A stretch of DNA of 64,000 nucleotides from contig CAJJBK010000002.1 of NCBI GenBank assembly GCA_905182415.1, positions 62,001 to 126,000 on the forward strand. Direction: 5' to 3'. The position numbers were made by a program, and so were the translations under genes. This document shows, in pieces, positions 8,412 to 17,307 of this stretch. A model generated the notes under the pieces. That model was not told the origin of the DNA. It did not search any database and worked only from the letters and a program-made list of their open reading frames with translations. Source of the DNA: an uncultured Woeseiaceae bacterium. Its GTDB lineage: Bacteria > Pseudomonadota > Gammaproteobacteria > Steroidobacterales > Woeseiaceae. Every line of letters begins with the position of its first letter. The first letter of the stretch is position 1.

Positions 8412-8782
8412 AACTAATTCTCAAAACAATAATCGTTCTAGCAATAATTCTAGCCTCTCCTGTGAATGCAGAATGTAACTACCCCGCAAAAGTACAAATA
8501 CCTAATGGCACAATCAACACAACCGAGGAATTCACAGCTGGTTATAAGTCTGTAAAAGCGTGGATTGAGAAAATGGATGGCTATTTAGACTGTATTGATA
8601 AAGAGACAACTGCATCGATTACGTTACTCAAAATAAATAAAGAACATACCAAAGAAGTAGAGCAACGAATAATAGAATTACAAGATAAGAAATTTAATGC
8701 AGCTGTAGAAGATCAACAAAGAATTGCACAACAGCTTAATGAACAAGTTAGAGCTTACAAAGCAGCACAAGCAAACAAGTAA
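8408..8782 (+). CDS. Small secreted hypothetical protein with coiled-coil C-terminus
   Basis: A 124-residue protein of no family I recognise. Residues 1-21 form a clear signal peptide (Lys at 2 and 6, a hydrophobic core, cleavage near VNA-EC), so it is periplasmic or outside the cell. The mature part has two cysteines (about 23 and 41) that could form a disulfide. The region from about residue 70 to the end is rich in E, K and Q with heptad-like spacing (KEVEQRIIELQDKKFNAAVE) and is probably a helical coiled coil. The start ATG lacks its own Shine-Dalgarno and overlaps the stop of a possible leader cistron. It is flanked by gshA (opposite strand) and mdh, neither of which suggests a function. 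Confidence 0.7.
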   Translation: MKLILKTIIVLAIILASPVNAECNYPAKVQIPNGTINTTEEFTAGYKSVKAWIEKMDGYLDCIDKETTASITLLKINKEHTKEVEQRIIELQDKKFNAAVEDQQRIAQQLNEQVRAYKAAQANK

Positions 8783-8883
8783 TTTAAAATTATCTATATT
8801 CTCATTTAAAAAAATGATGATATGCCCTGCCAGACATAAAATATCTTTTTAACTCATTTTATTGCACATACTAGGACTAAACT

Positions 8884-9861
8884 ATGAAGAACCCTGTTCG
8901 AGTCACAATTACTGGCGCAGCTGGTCAAATTGGTTATCAACTAGCATTTCGTATCGCTTCCGGTCAAATGTTTGGTCAAAATCAACCAATAATATTGCAG
9001 CTACTCGAAATTACTCCGGCCCTTCCCGCTCTTAATGGTGTAGTTATGGAGCTAGAAGATTGTGCATTCTCCACACTGAACGATGTTATTGCCACTGATG
9101 ATGCAAATACCGCCTTTAAAGATTCTGAATATGCCATATTGGTTGGTGCTATGCCGAGAGGACCTGGCATGGAAAGAAATGACCTACTTCAAGCTAATGC
9201 TAAGATCTTTACTCATCAAGGGAAAGCAATCAACGATAATGCAAATAAAGAAATTCGTGTTTTAGTAGTTGGTAATCCAGCCAATACCAATGCCTTAATA
9301 GCTAGTTCTAACGCGCCTAACATTGATCCACAAAATTTTACCGCAATGACTCGATTGGATCATAATCGTGCCATAGCTCACTTATCTAAAAAGTTAAATG
9401 TTAGTAGTCAAAATATTAAAAAAATGATTATCTGGGGGAATCACTCTGCAACACAATACCCAGATGTTGATCATGTCACTGTGGACGATACTTCAATTAA
9501 AGATCAAATCAGCGATGATTGGCTAAAAAGTGACTTTATTCCAGCTATACAGCAACGGGGAGCCGAAATAATAAAAGCACGTGGTGCCTCCTCAGCAGCA
9601 TCTGCGGCATCTGCAGCGATTGATCATATGCATGATTGGGTGCTAGGGTCTGCTGAAAATAATTGGGTCAGCATGGGTGTCTTCTCAGATGGATCTTACG
9701 GTATCAAGCCAGGTATTATTTATTCGTTTCCGGTTCGTTGCAGCCAAGGTAGTTATGAAATTATTCAAGATTTATCATTAACTGAATTTAGTCAGGAACG
9801 GATGCGAGTTACTGAGAAAGAATTAAGGGAAGAAAGAACAGCTATCGAAGAATTACTCTAA
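8884..9861 (+). CDS. mdh: Malate dehydrogenase
   Basis: NAD-dependent oxidation of malate to oxaloacetate in the TCA cycle. The 325-residue length and sequence fit the group of bacterial MDHs resembling cytosolic eukaryotic enzymes. Residues seen: the NAD motif [15 protein letters not shown] (about 10-24), the substrate-binding Arg loop [13 protein letters not shown] (about 92-104), [16 protein letters not shown], and the catalytic histidine in [14 protein letters not shown] (about 183-196). A clean ATG start follows a short non-coding gap. It appears monocistronic. Confidence 0.95.
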   Translation: MKNPVRVTITGAAGQIGYQLAFRIASGQMFGQNQPIILQLLEITPALPALNGVVMELEDCAFSTLNDVIATDDANTAFKDSEYAILVGAMPRGPGMERNDLLQANAKIFTHQGKAINDNANKEIRVLVVGNPANTNALIASSNAPNIDPQNFTAMTRLDHNRAIAHLSKKLNVSSQNIKKMIIWGNHSATQYPDVDHVTVDDTSIKDQISDDWLKSDFIPAIQQRGAEIIKARGASSAASAASAAIDHMHDWVLGSAENNWVSMGVFSDGSYGIKPGIIYSFPVRCSQGSYEIIQDLSLTEFSQERMRVTEKELREERTAIEELL

Positions 9862-10010
9862 ATTAAAAAAATTTAATCTTAATTACCAAGATATGCTAAT
9901 TTCAGTATATATATCATTTATATTACATTGGTATTCATATACTATGAGATCAATAATACTGGAAAAATAGTAGCATTAAATTAATTAAAAATTCTTAGAT
10001 GGAGAACAAC

Positions 10011-12455
10011 ATGCCTGAAATCATTCTTGATTTATCTTGGTTACTGGCATTTATATTCTTAGCCTTATACACGACTTATCACAGAATCAATCTGCTGATT
10101 TCAACAGTTGTATTATCAATTCTAACATATAGTTATACTTATTTTGGAGATGGGAATCTTTTATGGAATTCCTTACTTTGGATTTTAGTTGGAATTTTAA
10201 TTGCGCTAAACATCGTTCCTTTAAGGCGCTCAAAAATAACTCGACCATTAATGAAAATATACCGAAAAATGGTCCCAAAAATGTCCATTACTGAGAAAGA
10301 AGCTTTAGAGGCAGGAAATGTTTGGTGGGACGGTGAATTATTCTCAGGTATGCCAAACTGGGAAGTTTTGATGTCCATGCCTCAGCCTAAGTTATCATCA
10401 GAAGAACAAGCTTTTTTAGATGGGCCATGTAATGAACTATGTATGATGCTTGATGATTGGGAGGTATCACATGAATTAGGAGATCTTCCAGAAAGAGTTT
10501 GGGATTACATAAAAACTCATAAATTCTTTGCCATGATCATACCAAAAGAATTCGGTGGACTTGAGTTTTCATCCTATGCGAATGCAATGGTAATTACTAA
10601 ATTAGCCAGTAGAAGTGCGGTTGCATCCTCAACAGTAGGTGTCCCTAATTCACTTGGACCAGCAGAATTACTGTTGCATTATGGGACTGAGGAGCAAAAA
10701 AATCGTTATTTACCGGGGCTTGCATCTGGAGAAGAAATCCCTTGTTTTGCACTAACGTCAACCGAAGCTGGATCTGATGCTTCAGCTTTAATCGATTCTG
10801 GGATTATCTGTAAAGGAGAATGGAATGGTGAGGAAACGATTGGCATTCGCTTAAACTGGAGTAAAAGATATATAACACTCGCTCCAGTTGCAACTGTTCT
10901 TGGTTTAGCTTTCAAACTTTATGATCCGGAACATCTAATTGGTGAAAAGGACAAATATGGAATTACAGCAGCTCTAATTCCAACTAATACAGAAGGCGTC
11001 ACCGTTGGTCGTCGACATTACCCAATGAATGTTCCATTTCAAAACGGACCTACCAGTGGTAAAAATGTTTTTCTACCTCTTGATTGTATTATTGGTGGTC
11101 AAGAAATGGCTGGGAAAGGTTGGAAAATGTTAGTTGAGCTCTTGTCTGTGGGGCGAGCCATAACACTTCCATCAAGTGCGGCAGGTGGCGGTCAAGCAGC
11201 TGCCTATGCTTCTGGTGCTTACTCTCAGATCAGAAAACAATTCAATCTTCCAATATCTCAATTTGATGGTATCAAAGAAGCGCTGGCAAGAATCGCAGGT
11301 AATACATATATAATGAATGCAGCAATATCCATTACCTCAGGTGCCATTGATCAGGGCGAAAAACCCGCCGTACCCTCTGCTATCCTAAAATACCACTGTA
11401 CTGAATTAGGGCGCAAAGTCGCAAATGATGCCATGGATGTTCATGGCGGAAAAGCGGTCATGATGGGGCCAAAAAATTACATGGGCCGGAGTTTTATGGC
11501 CACACCAATTGCCATTACTGTTGAAGGCGCCAATATCCTAACTAGAAGTTTAATCATATTCGGACAAGGTGCAATAAGATGCCATCCGTTTGTCTTGCAA
11601 GAGTTGCAAGCAGCCGAGGAGGAAGACAGAAATTTAGGTCTGATAAATTTTGATAAAGCATTATTTTCTCATATTGGTTATGCCATCAGTAATTTATCAC
11701 GATCTGTTATTCTGGCAATAACAAATGCTCGATACAGTAAAAGCCCAGTCAATACCAACACAAAACGTTACTATCAGCATATCAATAGGTACAGTGCTGC
11801 TTTTGCTGTGGCCTCAGATTTTGCAATGCTTTCACTGGGGGGAGAACTAAAGAAAAAAGAATTACTCTCAGCAAGATTAGGGGATGTATTAAGTTCGATA
11901 TACCTTGCTTCAACCGTTCTTAAACACTATGAAAATCAAGGCTGCAAACCAGAAGATTTGCCATTAGTTCAATGGTCAGTAAGAACTTTAATGTATGAAG
12001 CACAAGAAAAACTGCATAGTTTTTTAAAGAACTTACCAAACAAAACACTCGCTTTTTTTCTGCGTTGCTATATTTTTCCAAGAGGACGTTCTTACTCGCC
12101 ACCGCCAGATGATTTAACCAAAAAAGTATCTCATATTATTACTTCAACGGGAGAAGCCAGGGAGCGTTTGAGTGAATACGCATACACCACAATTGAGCCC
12201 GGAAATCCTCTTGGATTACTTCAAGAAGCGCTTTTGTTATCTGAGCAAACAGCATTGATTGAGGCCAAAATTCATCAAGCAAAAAAAGATGGTTTAATAA
12301 AAAGTGATTATCTTGGCTACCAAATCGAGGAAGCAGAAACACAAAAATTACTTAGCTCTAAAGAAATAAATCAACTCAGAATACTACACCAAAAAGTGTC
12401 AGAATTATTATCGGTGGATGATTTTCATCCTAATGAAATCGGCCGTAAAACTTAA
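10011..12455 (+). CDS. fadE: Acyl-CoA dehydrogenase, FadE type
   Basis: First step of fatty-acid beta-oxidation, an FAD-dependent trans-2 desaturation of acyl-CoA. At 814 residues it has the long FadE architecture rather than the 380-residue soluble ACAD. Two N-terminal membrane segments (about residues 4-22 and 30-55) precede the acyl-CoA dehydrogenase domains. FadE-like blocks include MIIPKEFGGLEFS, ALTSTEAGSDA, FQNGPTSGKNVFLPLD, HGGKAVMMGPKN and AITVEGANILTRSLIIFGQG (the catalytic glutamate region), and a FadE-specific C-terminal domain follows. The ATG at 10011 is preferred over that at 9999 because GGAG at 10001-10004 is correctly spaced for it. No other beta-oxidation genes are adjacent. 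Confidence 0.95.
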   Translation: MPEIILDLSWLLAFIFLALYTTYHRINLLISTVVLSILTYSYTYFGDGNLLWNSLLWILVGILIALNIVPLRRSKITRPLMKIYRKMVPKMSITEKEALEAGNVWWDGELFSGMPNWEVLMSMPQPKLSSEEQAFLDGPCNELCMMLDDWEVSHELGDLPERVWDYIKTHKFFAMIIPKEFGGLEFSSYANAMVITKLASRSAVASSTVGVPNSLGPAELLLHYGTEEQKNRYLPGLASGEEIPCFALTSTEAGSDASALIDSGIICKGEWNGEETIGIRLNWSKRYITLAPVATVLGLAFKLYDPEHLIGEKDKYGITAALIPTNTEGVTVGRRHYPMNVPFQNGPTSGKNVFLPLDCIIGGQEMAGKGWKMLVELLSVGRAITLPSSAAGGGQAAAYASGAYSQIRKQFNLPISQFDGIKEALARIAGNTYIMNAAISITSGAIDQGEKPAVPSAILKYHCTELGRKVANDAMDVHGGKAVMMGPKNYMGRSFMATPIAITVEGANILTRSLIIFGQGAIRCHPFVLQELQAAEEEDRNLGLINFDKALFSHIGYAISNLSRSVILAITNARYSKSPVNTNTKRYYQHINRYSAAFAVASDFAMLSLGGELKKKELLSARLGDVLSSIYLASTVLKHYENQGCKPEDLPLVQWSVRTLMYEAQEKLHSFLKNLPNKTLAFFLRCYIFPRGRSYSPPPDDLTKKVSHIITSTGEARERLSEYAYTTIEPGNPLGLLQEALLLSEQTALIEAKIHQAKKDGLIKSDYLGYQIEEAETQKLLSSKEINQLRILHQKVSELLSVDDFHPNEIGRKT

Positions 12456-12506
12456 GGCAAAAAATATGAAGCCTACTAAGATTACTCAATAAACTGGAGA
12501 CTGAAA

Positions 12507-12986
12507 TTGATAATAAAAAACTACTTACTCGTTCTCGCTAGCCTCTTTATGCTTGCAGCTTGTAATCAAAATAATGAAAACCCACAAATATCTGTTGCTG
12601 AAGAAGTGCCTACCTCAGCTCCAATGATAAAAAGAAATAAAGCACCAGAAAATGCGGATGTTTATTTTATTAGTCCAACAGCAAACGCAATGGTCACTAG
12701 CCCAGTAGAGGTAAAATTTGGGGTTAAAAATATGGAAATTGTTCCATCAGGACAAAACTCACCTCTTACAGGACACCATCATATTATAATAAATGCGAAT
12801 CTTCCTAATATGAACTTTCCAATTCCAGCTAATGAAAATTATGTTCATTTTGGAGATGGAAGCACTGAAACTGTATTAAATCTGAGCCAAGGGGAACATA
12901 CATTACAGTTGATTCTAGGTGATTATCTTCATGTCCCTCATTCTCCCCCAGTTTATTCAGAACAAATTACCATCACTGTCAAATAA
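12507..12986 (+). CDS. DUF4399-family lipoprotein
   Basis: A 159-residue exported protein. A lipobox (LAAC, Cys at about residue 19) indicates lipid attachment; Asn follows the cysteine. After a flexible, Pro/Glu/Asn-rich spacer (20-50), residues 52-159 form a compact beta domain with VYFISPTANAMVTSPVEVKFG and the His-rich GHHHIIINAN, then HTLQLILGDYLHVPHSPPV. This pattern fits DUF4399, a family of small periplasmic proteins of unknown function; the histidines could bind metal, but that is inference. The start is TTG with GGAG 7 bases upstream. It ends 6 bases before the HMG-CoA synthase gene and is probably co-transcribed with it. Confidence 0.75.
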   Translation: MIIKNYLLVLASLFMLAACNQNNENPQISVAEEVPTSAPMIKRNKAPENADVYFISPTANAMVTSPVEVKFGVKNMEIVPSGQNSPLTGHHHIIINANLPNMNFPIPANENYVHFGDGSTETVLNLSQGEHTLQLILGDYLHVPHSPPVYSEQITITVK

Positions 12987-12992
12987 ATCATA

Positions 12993-14474
12993 ATGAAGAA
13001 ACTTGATACACCTATTGGAATAAGTGGAATAGCAGCATATATCCCGCCCTATAGAGTATGGCTAAATGATTGGTGCGAATGGACCGGTAATCAGTGGCCA
13101 AAAATAAGGGAAGTTGTTGGTCGTAGTTTTAGATTAAGAGGTAGTCAACATAGCGTTTATACAATGGCAGCAACTGCAGTTATTAGGTTGATTGATCAAT
13201 ATGATATTGACCCAAGTCGTATAAAATTCCTTGCCCTAGGGACTGAGTCTAGTACTGATAACTCGGCTGGCGCTATAATTATTAAAGGCATGATTAATGA
13301 AGCGCTTATCTCCCAAAATAAACAACCTATATCACGCAGTTGTGAAGTGCCAGAGTTCAAACATGCTTGTTTAGGTGGCGTCTATGCTATGAAGGGAGCG
13401 GTTAGACATATAGCATTGGATGGCGCAGGTGATCAAGCAATCGTAGTATGTGCGGATATTGCAGAATATCCTCTTGGAAGTAGCGGTGAACCGACTCAAG
13501 GGGCTGGTGCAGTAGCAATGCTTGTTGAGGAAAATCCAAAACTCCTAGAAATCGACATCATGAATTCAGGGTCAGCATCTGATTATCGAATCCTAGACTT
13601 CAGAAAACCTATGATTCGTTTTTGCAAACAAAAAAGAAGACTCGATCAACAAGTTCAAGACTTTCCAGTATTTAATGGAAAATATTCAACAACATGCTAC
13701 TTAGATGAAACGTTGCATGCCCTGGATGACATGTATAGAAAAAGAAAATTAAATCCAATCAAGTATCTTCGCTCCCTTAAAACTGTATTTATGCATCGGC
13801 CTTATAGAAAAATGCCAGAAACTGGGCTGGCTATCGCTTATCTCTTTGCACTTTCGACGGGTAATTCTGATGATCGAGCTGAACTCACATCATATTGCTA
13901 TGAGGCAGGAATAGATCCCGTTAATGCTATTAATGAAATGCAAGAATATTCGCCAGATATCAAAAATCTGGCTAATCCAACGGACCTTAATAATGAGGCC
14001 TACCCGATGACAATGGCCATATTACGAATATTTAGAGCCTCAAGACATTACCGCAGAGAAGTTTTAGATAAGATGGCATTAGGAAGTGATACGATGCTGG
14101 ATCTCGGTAATCTTTATACAGCTGCTTTACCAGCCTGGATAGCAGCTGGAATTGAACAAGCGCTCACAGAGAATATAGATATAACTGGTAGCGAGATACT
14201 CACTCTTGGTTACGGCAGTGGCGACGCTGCAGAAGTAATTCCTTTTAAAGTCTCTAAGGAATGGCAAGAAGCTGCAAAAAATATTCAATTTGCTAAAGCT
14301 ATGTCATTCGCAATAGATATTAATGAAGATCAATATATTAATCTTCATAATGGGAAATCTTCAGAAAAATTAAATTATAAGCCAAAGAATGAGTTTATTA
14401 TTGATGGCGTAGGTGAGTCAGCAGAAAAAAATTATCAGGATATAGGTATCGAATATCATCGATATGTAAAATAA
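12993..14474 (+). CDS. mvaS: Hydroxymethylglutaryl-CoA synthase
   Basis: Condenses acetyl-CoA with acetoacetyl-CoA to HMG-CoA, the entry of the mevalonate pathway. Thiolase-fold residues are visible: catalytic Cys126 in EFKHACLGGVYAMKGA, an upstream glutamate in ALGTESSTDNSAG (Glu85), the histidine in VFMHRPYRKMP (about 268), and the C-terminal LGNLYTAALPAWIAAGIEQA and LGYGSGDAAEVIPF blocks. At 493 residues it is about 100 longer than Gram-positive MvaS (about 385-390), with an extended middle and a polar C-terminal tail. It lies on the plus strand, converging on the minus-strand run that holds the other mevalonate genes. Confidence 0.88.
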   Translation: MKKLDTPIGISGIAAYIPPYRVWLNDWCEWTGNQWPKIREVVGRSFRLRGSQHSVYTMAATAVIRLIDQYDIDPSRIKFLALGTESSTDNSAGAIIIKGMINEALISQNKQPISRSCEVPEFKHACLGGVYAMKGAVRHIALDGAGDQAIVVCADIAEYPLGSSGEPTQGAGAVAMLVEENPKLLEIDIMNSGSASDYRILDFRKPMIRFCKQKRRLDQQVQDFPVFNGKYSTTCYLDETLHALDDMYRKRKLNPIKYLRSLKTVFMHRPYRKMPETGLAIAYLFALSTGNSDDRAELTSYCYEAGIDPVNAINEMQEYSPDIKNLANPTDLNNEAYPMTMAILRIFRASRHYRREVLDKMALGSDTMLDLGNLYTAALPAWIAAGIEQALTENIDITGSEILTLGYGSGDAAEVIPFKVSKEWQEAAKNIQFAKAMSFAIDINEDQYINLHNGKSSEKLNYKPKNEFIIDGVGESAEKNYQDIGIEYHRYVK

Positions 14475-14504
14475 CTAAAGAAGTTTTATGAAATTTTCTT
14501 TAGT
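14474..14504. terminator. Candidate bidirectional terminator between mvaS and idi
   Basis: ACTAAAGAA (14474-14482) pairs perfectly with TTCTTTAGT (14496-14504) around a 13-base loop. The element starts at the mvaS stop and covers the 3' end of idi on the other strand. A 9-bp stem between convergent genes fits a shared terminator, but G+C is low and the T-tracts are weak. Confidence 0.4.
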
Positions 14505-15055
14505 AATCTACTGTGGTCTGAATTAATTCGCTCCCATTCCATAATGAACCATGGAGTACAAACATCTTCTTTCTTTAATAATATTGATATATCTTTTGAA
14601 TTTATAAATTTAAAGTCCGCAATTTCATTCGGATTAATCTCTACCTGTTGATCTATTTTGCCAATAAACACATGACATAGCTCGTTTTCAGAACCGATAT
14701 CCTTATATTTGGCTGTATACGAAAATTTATAAATATATTCTATATCAAAAGCGCTAATACCCAGCTCATCATGCAATCTTCTGCTCACAGCTTCATTTAT
14801 ATTTTCACCATCTCGTGGATGACTGCAACAACTATTCGACCAAAATAAAGGCCATAACTTTTTTGAGGCACTTCGTTGCTGTATAAGAAGTTCTCCTTTT
14901 ACATTGAATAAAAATACTGAAAAAGCACGATGTAATCTTCCATTATCTCGATGACAATCAATTTTACTCATCGTACCGATTTCGTTATCGAATGAATCAA
15001 CAAGTATTAATTTCTCATTATCAAAGGAGACTATATTATTATCTAACTTATTCAT
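14486..15055 (-). CDS. idi: Isopentenyl-diphosphate delta-isomerase, type I (Nudix)
   Basis: Interconverts IPP and DMAPP, needed in mevalonate-dependent cells because the route yields only IPP. The 189-residue length fits type I. The catalytic cysteine lies in NSCCSHPRDGE (about 74-84) and the catalytic glutamate in GSENELCHVF (about 127), with HRAFSVFLFN and the degenerate Nudix box EAVSRRLHDELGI. It is the last gene of the minus-strand mevalonate operon, 12 bases after the HMGR-mevalonate kinase gene. Confidence 0.93.
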   Translation of the reverse strand: MNKLDNNIVSFDNEKLILVDSFDNEIGTMSKIDCHRDNGRLHRAFSVFLFNVKGELLIQQRSASKKLWPLFWSNSCCSHPRDGENINEAVSRRLHDELGISAFDIEYIYKFSYTAKYKDIGSENELCHVFIGKIDQQVEINPNEIADFKFINSKDISILLKKEDVCTPWFIMEWERINSDHSRLLKKIS

Positions 15056-15067
15056 TTATTAACGCCA

Positions 15068-17305
15068 TCAAGTTGAATGTATTGGAATGATTTTATAACC
15101 AGCTAATTCAAAAGTCTTTGCTATTTCTTCTTCTTTTCCTGGGCAGAGTATAATTATTGATCCTCCACCACCGGAACCAGTGATCTTTGCTCCAAGCGCA
15201 CCCTCTGTTCTAGCTAGATTTACCATTTTCTCAAGTTCAGAATTTGATACACCGATAGCATTAAGCAGTCCGTGTGCTATATTCATTAATATTCCAAGCT
15301 GCTCAAAATTACGATCTTTTATCGCAGTTAATCCTTTCTTTGACAACTTTCCAATCTGCATAAATATGTCCGTATAGATGATTTTATTTTTCTTATAGCG
15401 TGAATAAACTTCATTTACCACATCAATCGTTTTAGATGATTTTTTGCTTACTGCAATAATTATTGGGAGTGATTTGATATCATTTAAATCAATATTCTTA
15501 ATGCCCTTCTTTTTACTATAGATGATCGGTCGGGCATAAGAGGCAACCGTATTATCAATGCCAGATGGATTTCCATGAGACAGTTTTTCGCACTCATAAG
15601 CAATATCATTAATTTCCTTGTCCGTTGAGGTTAGATTAAATAAATCAACTAACCCTCTTGTTATTGCTACAGCATATGACGCTGAGGCTCCTAATCCCAT
15701 GGATAGAGGTATTCGAGAAACGATATTGATCCTATATCTCACTCGATCTAAATTTAATAAAAAGCATATCTTTTCCACCATCAGAACCAAATTAATATAT
15801 TCATTAGGGCTTGAATCAGAAAAACTTTCAAAATTGCCATTAATGATAAATTGGCAATCTTCTTCTATTTCCTGCAGTTCAACTCGGACAGCCCTCTCTA
15901 TAGGAATAGCTATAGCATACTCATCATAAACAACGGCATGCTCTCCAAATAATATAATTTTTCCAGCAGCAATGCCGAGCCCTATTGGCTTTAAATCATC
16001 TTGATTATCTATAATCTTACTTTCCTTTAGTTTTATCGAATCAAGTATTTCTTGGGCCTTCCATGCTTTAATTTCGTCACTTAAAATTAAATCGGTCACA
16101 ACTTTGGAAAAATATTTCTCAGGTACATCAATACTCATCGCAACACTTTTTGCATGTAATTTCATATGTCCTTTTTGTATTCCATGAGTGGTCAATGCTC
16201 TCAATGCAGCTAAATTTTGAGCGAGTCCCACGGAACCCATAATTATTGCCAACTCGTTTGAAGTGCTAGCAGCTGTTATTTTTAACCCTAATTGGGCCGC
16301 TGGATTTGCCTGCAAAGAACCGCCAACAATACCAACTTTAATTGGTATTTTTAAATTACCAGCCAAATTACCATCAGCATCAACAAACCACTCAGTTAAC
16401 GATCTATATCTACCATCATCAGAAGCATAGGCGTGAGCGGCTGCTTCAATTGAACGCCAATCATTTCCTGTGGCAATTGCAACCGCATCAATTCCATTCA
16501 TAATTCCCTTGTTATGTGTTGCTGCACGATATGGATCAGAATCAGCAAACTCTGTCGCATTTACAATACCATCACGAACCTGCAAGCCATCGTATTCATC
16601 TTTGGTCAAATATCGGGGAGGTATTTTTACTTTTACATTAACCAGAGATCGATCGGTCAAATTAGATAATATTTTCAAACCAATTTTACAGCCAGTTAAT
16701 TTTATCAAATCATTTGCCAAATATTCACAAATCGTATTTACTAGATTAGCTCCCATAGCATCTTTGGTATCTACCAAGAGATGCAATACAACTATCTGTT
16801 TACTTTTTTGTTTTACTATACGAATCTCAATATCTTTAACGCCACCGCCTCTTTTGATTAGATTCGGTTGTGATGAATTTGCTGAACGCATTAATATTTT
16901 TTTATTCTGCTCAAGAATATCAACAATATTTTCTATATTTTTAACCTCAAGAATTTGAATTTGCCCGATCAACAAAGATTCATCCATTGAGGCAAAAAAC
17001 CCACCTGACATTCTAATGATTTTAGCAGCACTGCTGACACCAGCAACTATGGAAGGTTCCTCCACCACCATTGGCACTAAATAATCTTGGTTATTGATAA
17101 GAAAATTAGTGGCAATTGAAAGAGGTAAACCAAAAACACCTATAACATTTTCACTCATATTATCAGCGGTATGAGCTTGGAGTACTTGGTTTTCTGACTT
17201 GAGTAGCTGAGATTCCTCAAGAGTCAAAACATCAAGATTAGATAATGCCTCAATTCTTTCGGTAACTGTCATTTTATAGAAGCCAGCAATATCTGAATCA
17301 GTCAT
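15068..17305 (-). CDS. Fused HMG-CoA reductase (class II) - mevalonate kinase
   Basis: One 745-residue frame holds two consecutive mevalonate-pathway enzymes. Residues about 1-425 are a class II HMG-CoA reductase: Glu82 in VVEEPS, Lys266 in ATHNKGIMNGID, Asp282 in ATGNDW and His380 in KGHMKLHAKS correspond one-for-one to the catalytic set of the Pseudomonas mevalonii enzyme. Residues about 445-745 are a GHMP-family mevalonate kinase: AAGKIILFGEHAVVYD (446-461), the ATP loop PLSMGLGASAS (533-543), Asp584 in HGNPSGIDNTVASY, and a C-terminal KITGSGGGGS. The linker is only about 20 residues. The ATG at 17305 follows GAGG by 7 bases and lies just after the phosphomevalonate kinase stop; an upstream in-frame TTG (17311) has no support. 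No stop or frame break lies between the domains. Confidence 0.93.
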   Translation of the reverse strand: MTDSDIAGFYKMTVTERIEALSNLDVLTLEESQLLKSENQVLQAHTADNMSENVIGVFGLPLSIATNFLINNQDYLVPMVVEEPSIVAGVSSAAKIIRMSGGFFASMDESLLIGQIQILEVKNIENIVDILEQNKKILMRSANSSQPNLIKRGGGVKDIEIRIVKQKSKQIVVLHLLVDTKDAMGANLVNTICEYLANDLIKLTGCKIGLKILSNLTDRSLVNVKVKIPPRYLTKDEYDGLQVRDGIVNATEFADSDPYRAATHNKGIMNGIDAVAIATGNDWRSIEAAAHAYASDDGRYRSLTEWFVDADGNLAGNLKIPIKVGIVGGSLQANPAAQLGLKITAASTSNELAIIMGSVGLAQNLAALRALTTHGIQKGHMKLHAKSVAMSIDVPEKYFSKVVTDLILSDEIKAWKAQEILDSIKLKESKIIDNQDDLKPIGLGIAAGKIILFGEHAVVYDEYAIAIPIERAVRVELQEIEEDCQFIINGNFESFSDSSPNEYINLVLMVEKICFLLNLDRVRYRINIVSRIPLSMGLGASASYAVAITRGLVDLFNLTSTDKEINDIAYECEKLSHGNPSGIDNTVASYARPIIYSKKKGIKNIDLNDIKSLPIIIAVSKKSSKTIDVVNEVYSRYKKNKIIYTDIFMQIGKLSKKGLTAIKDRNFEQLGILMNIAHGLLNAIGVSNSELEKMVNLARTEGALGAKITGSGGGGSIIILCPGKEEEIAKTFELAGYKIIPIHST

Positions 17306-17307
17306 TA

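Noticed and set aside
10706-10915. Antisense frame of 69 codons inside fadE
   Set aside because: No motif, no ribosome-binding site, and the plus-strand fadE reading is continuous and conserved here.
15180-16958. Three open frames of 65-162 codons on the plus strand inside the HMGR-MVK gene
   Set aside because: They are antisense to a strongly conserved two-domain enzyme, show no family motif, and are explained as frame shadows of the minus-strand gene.
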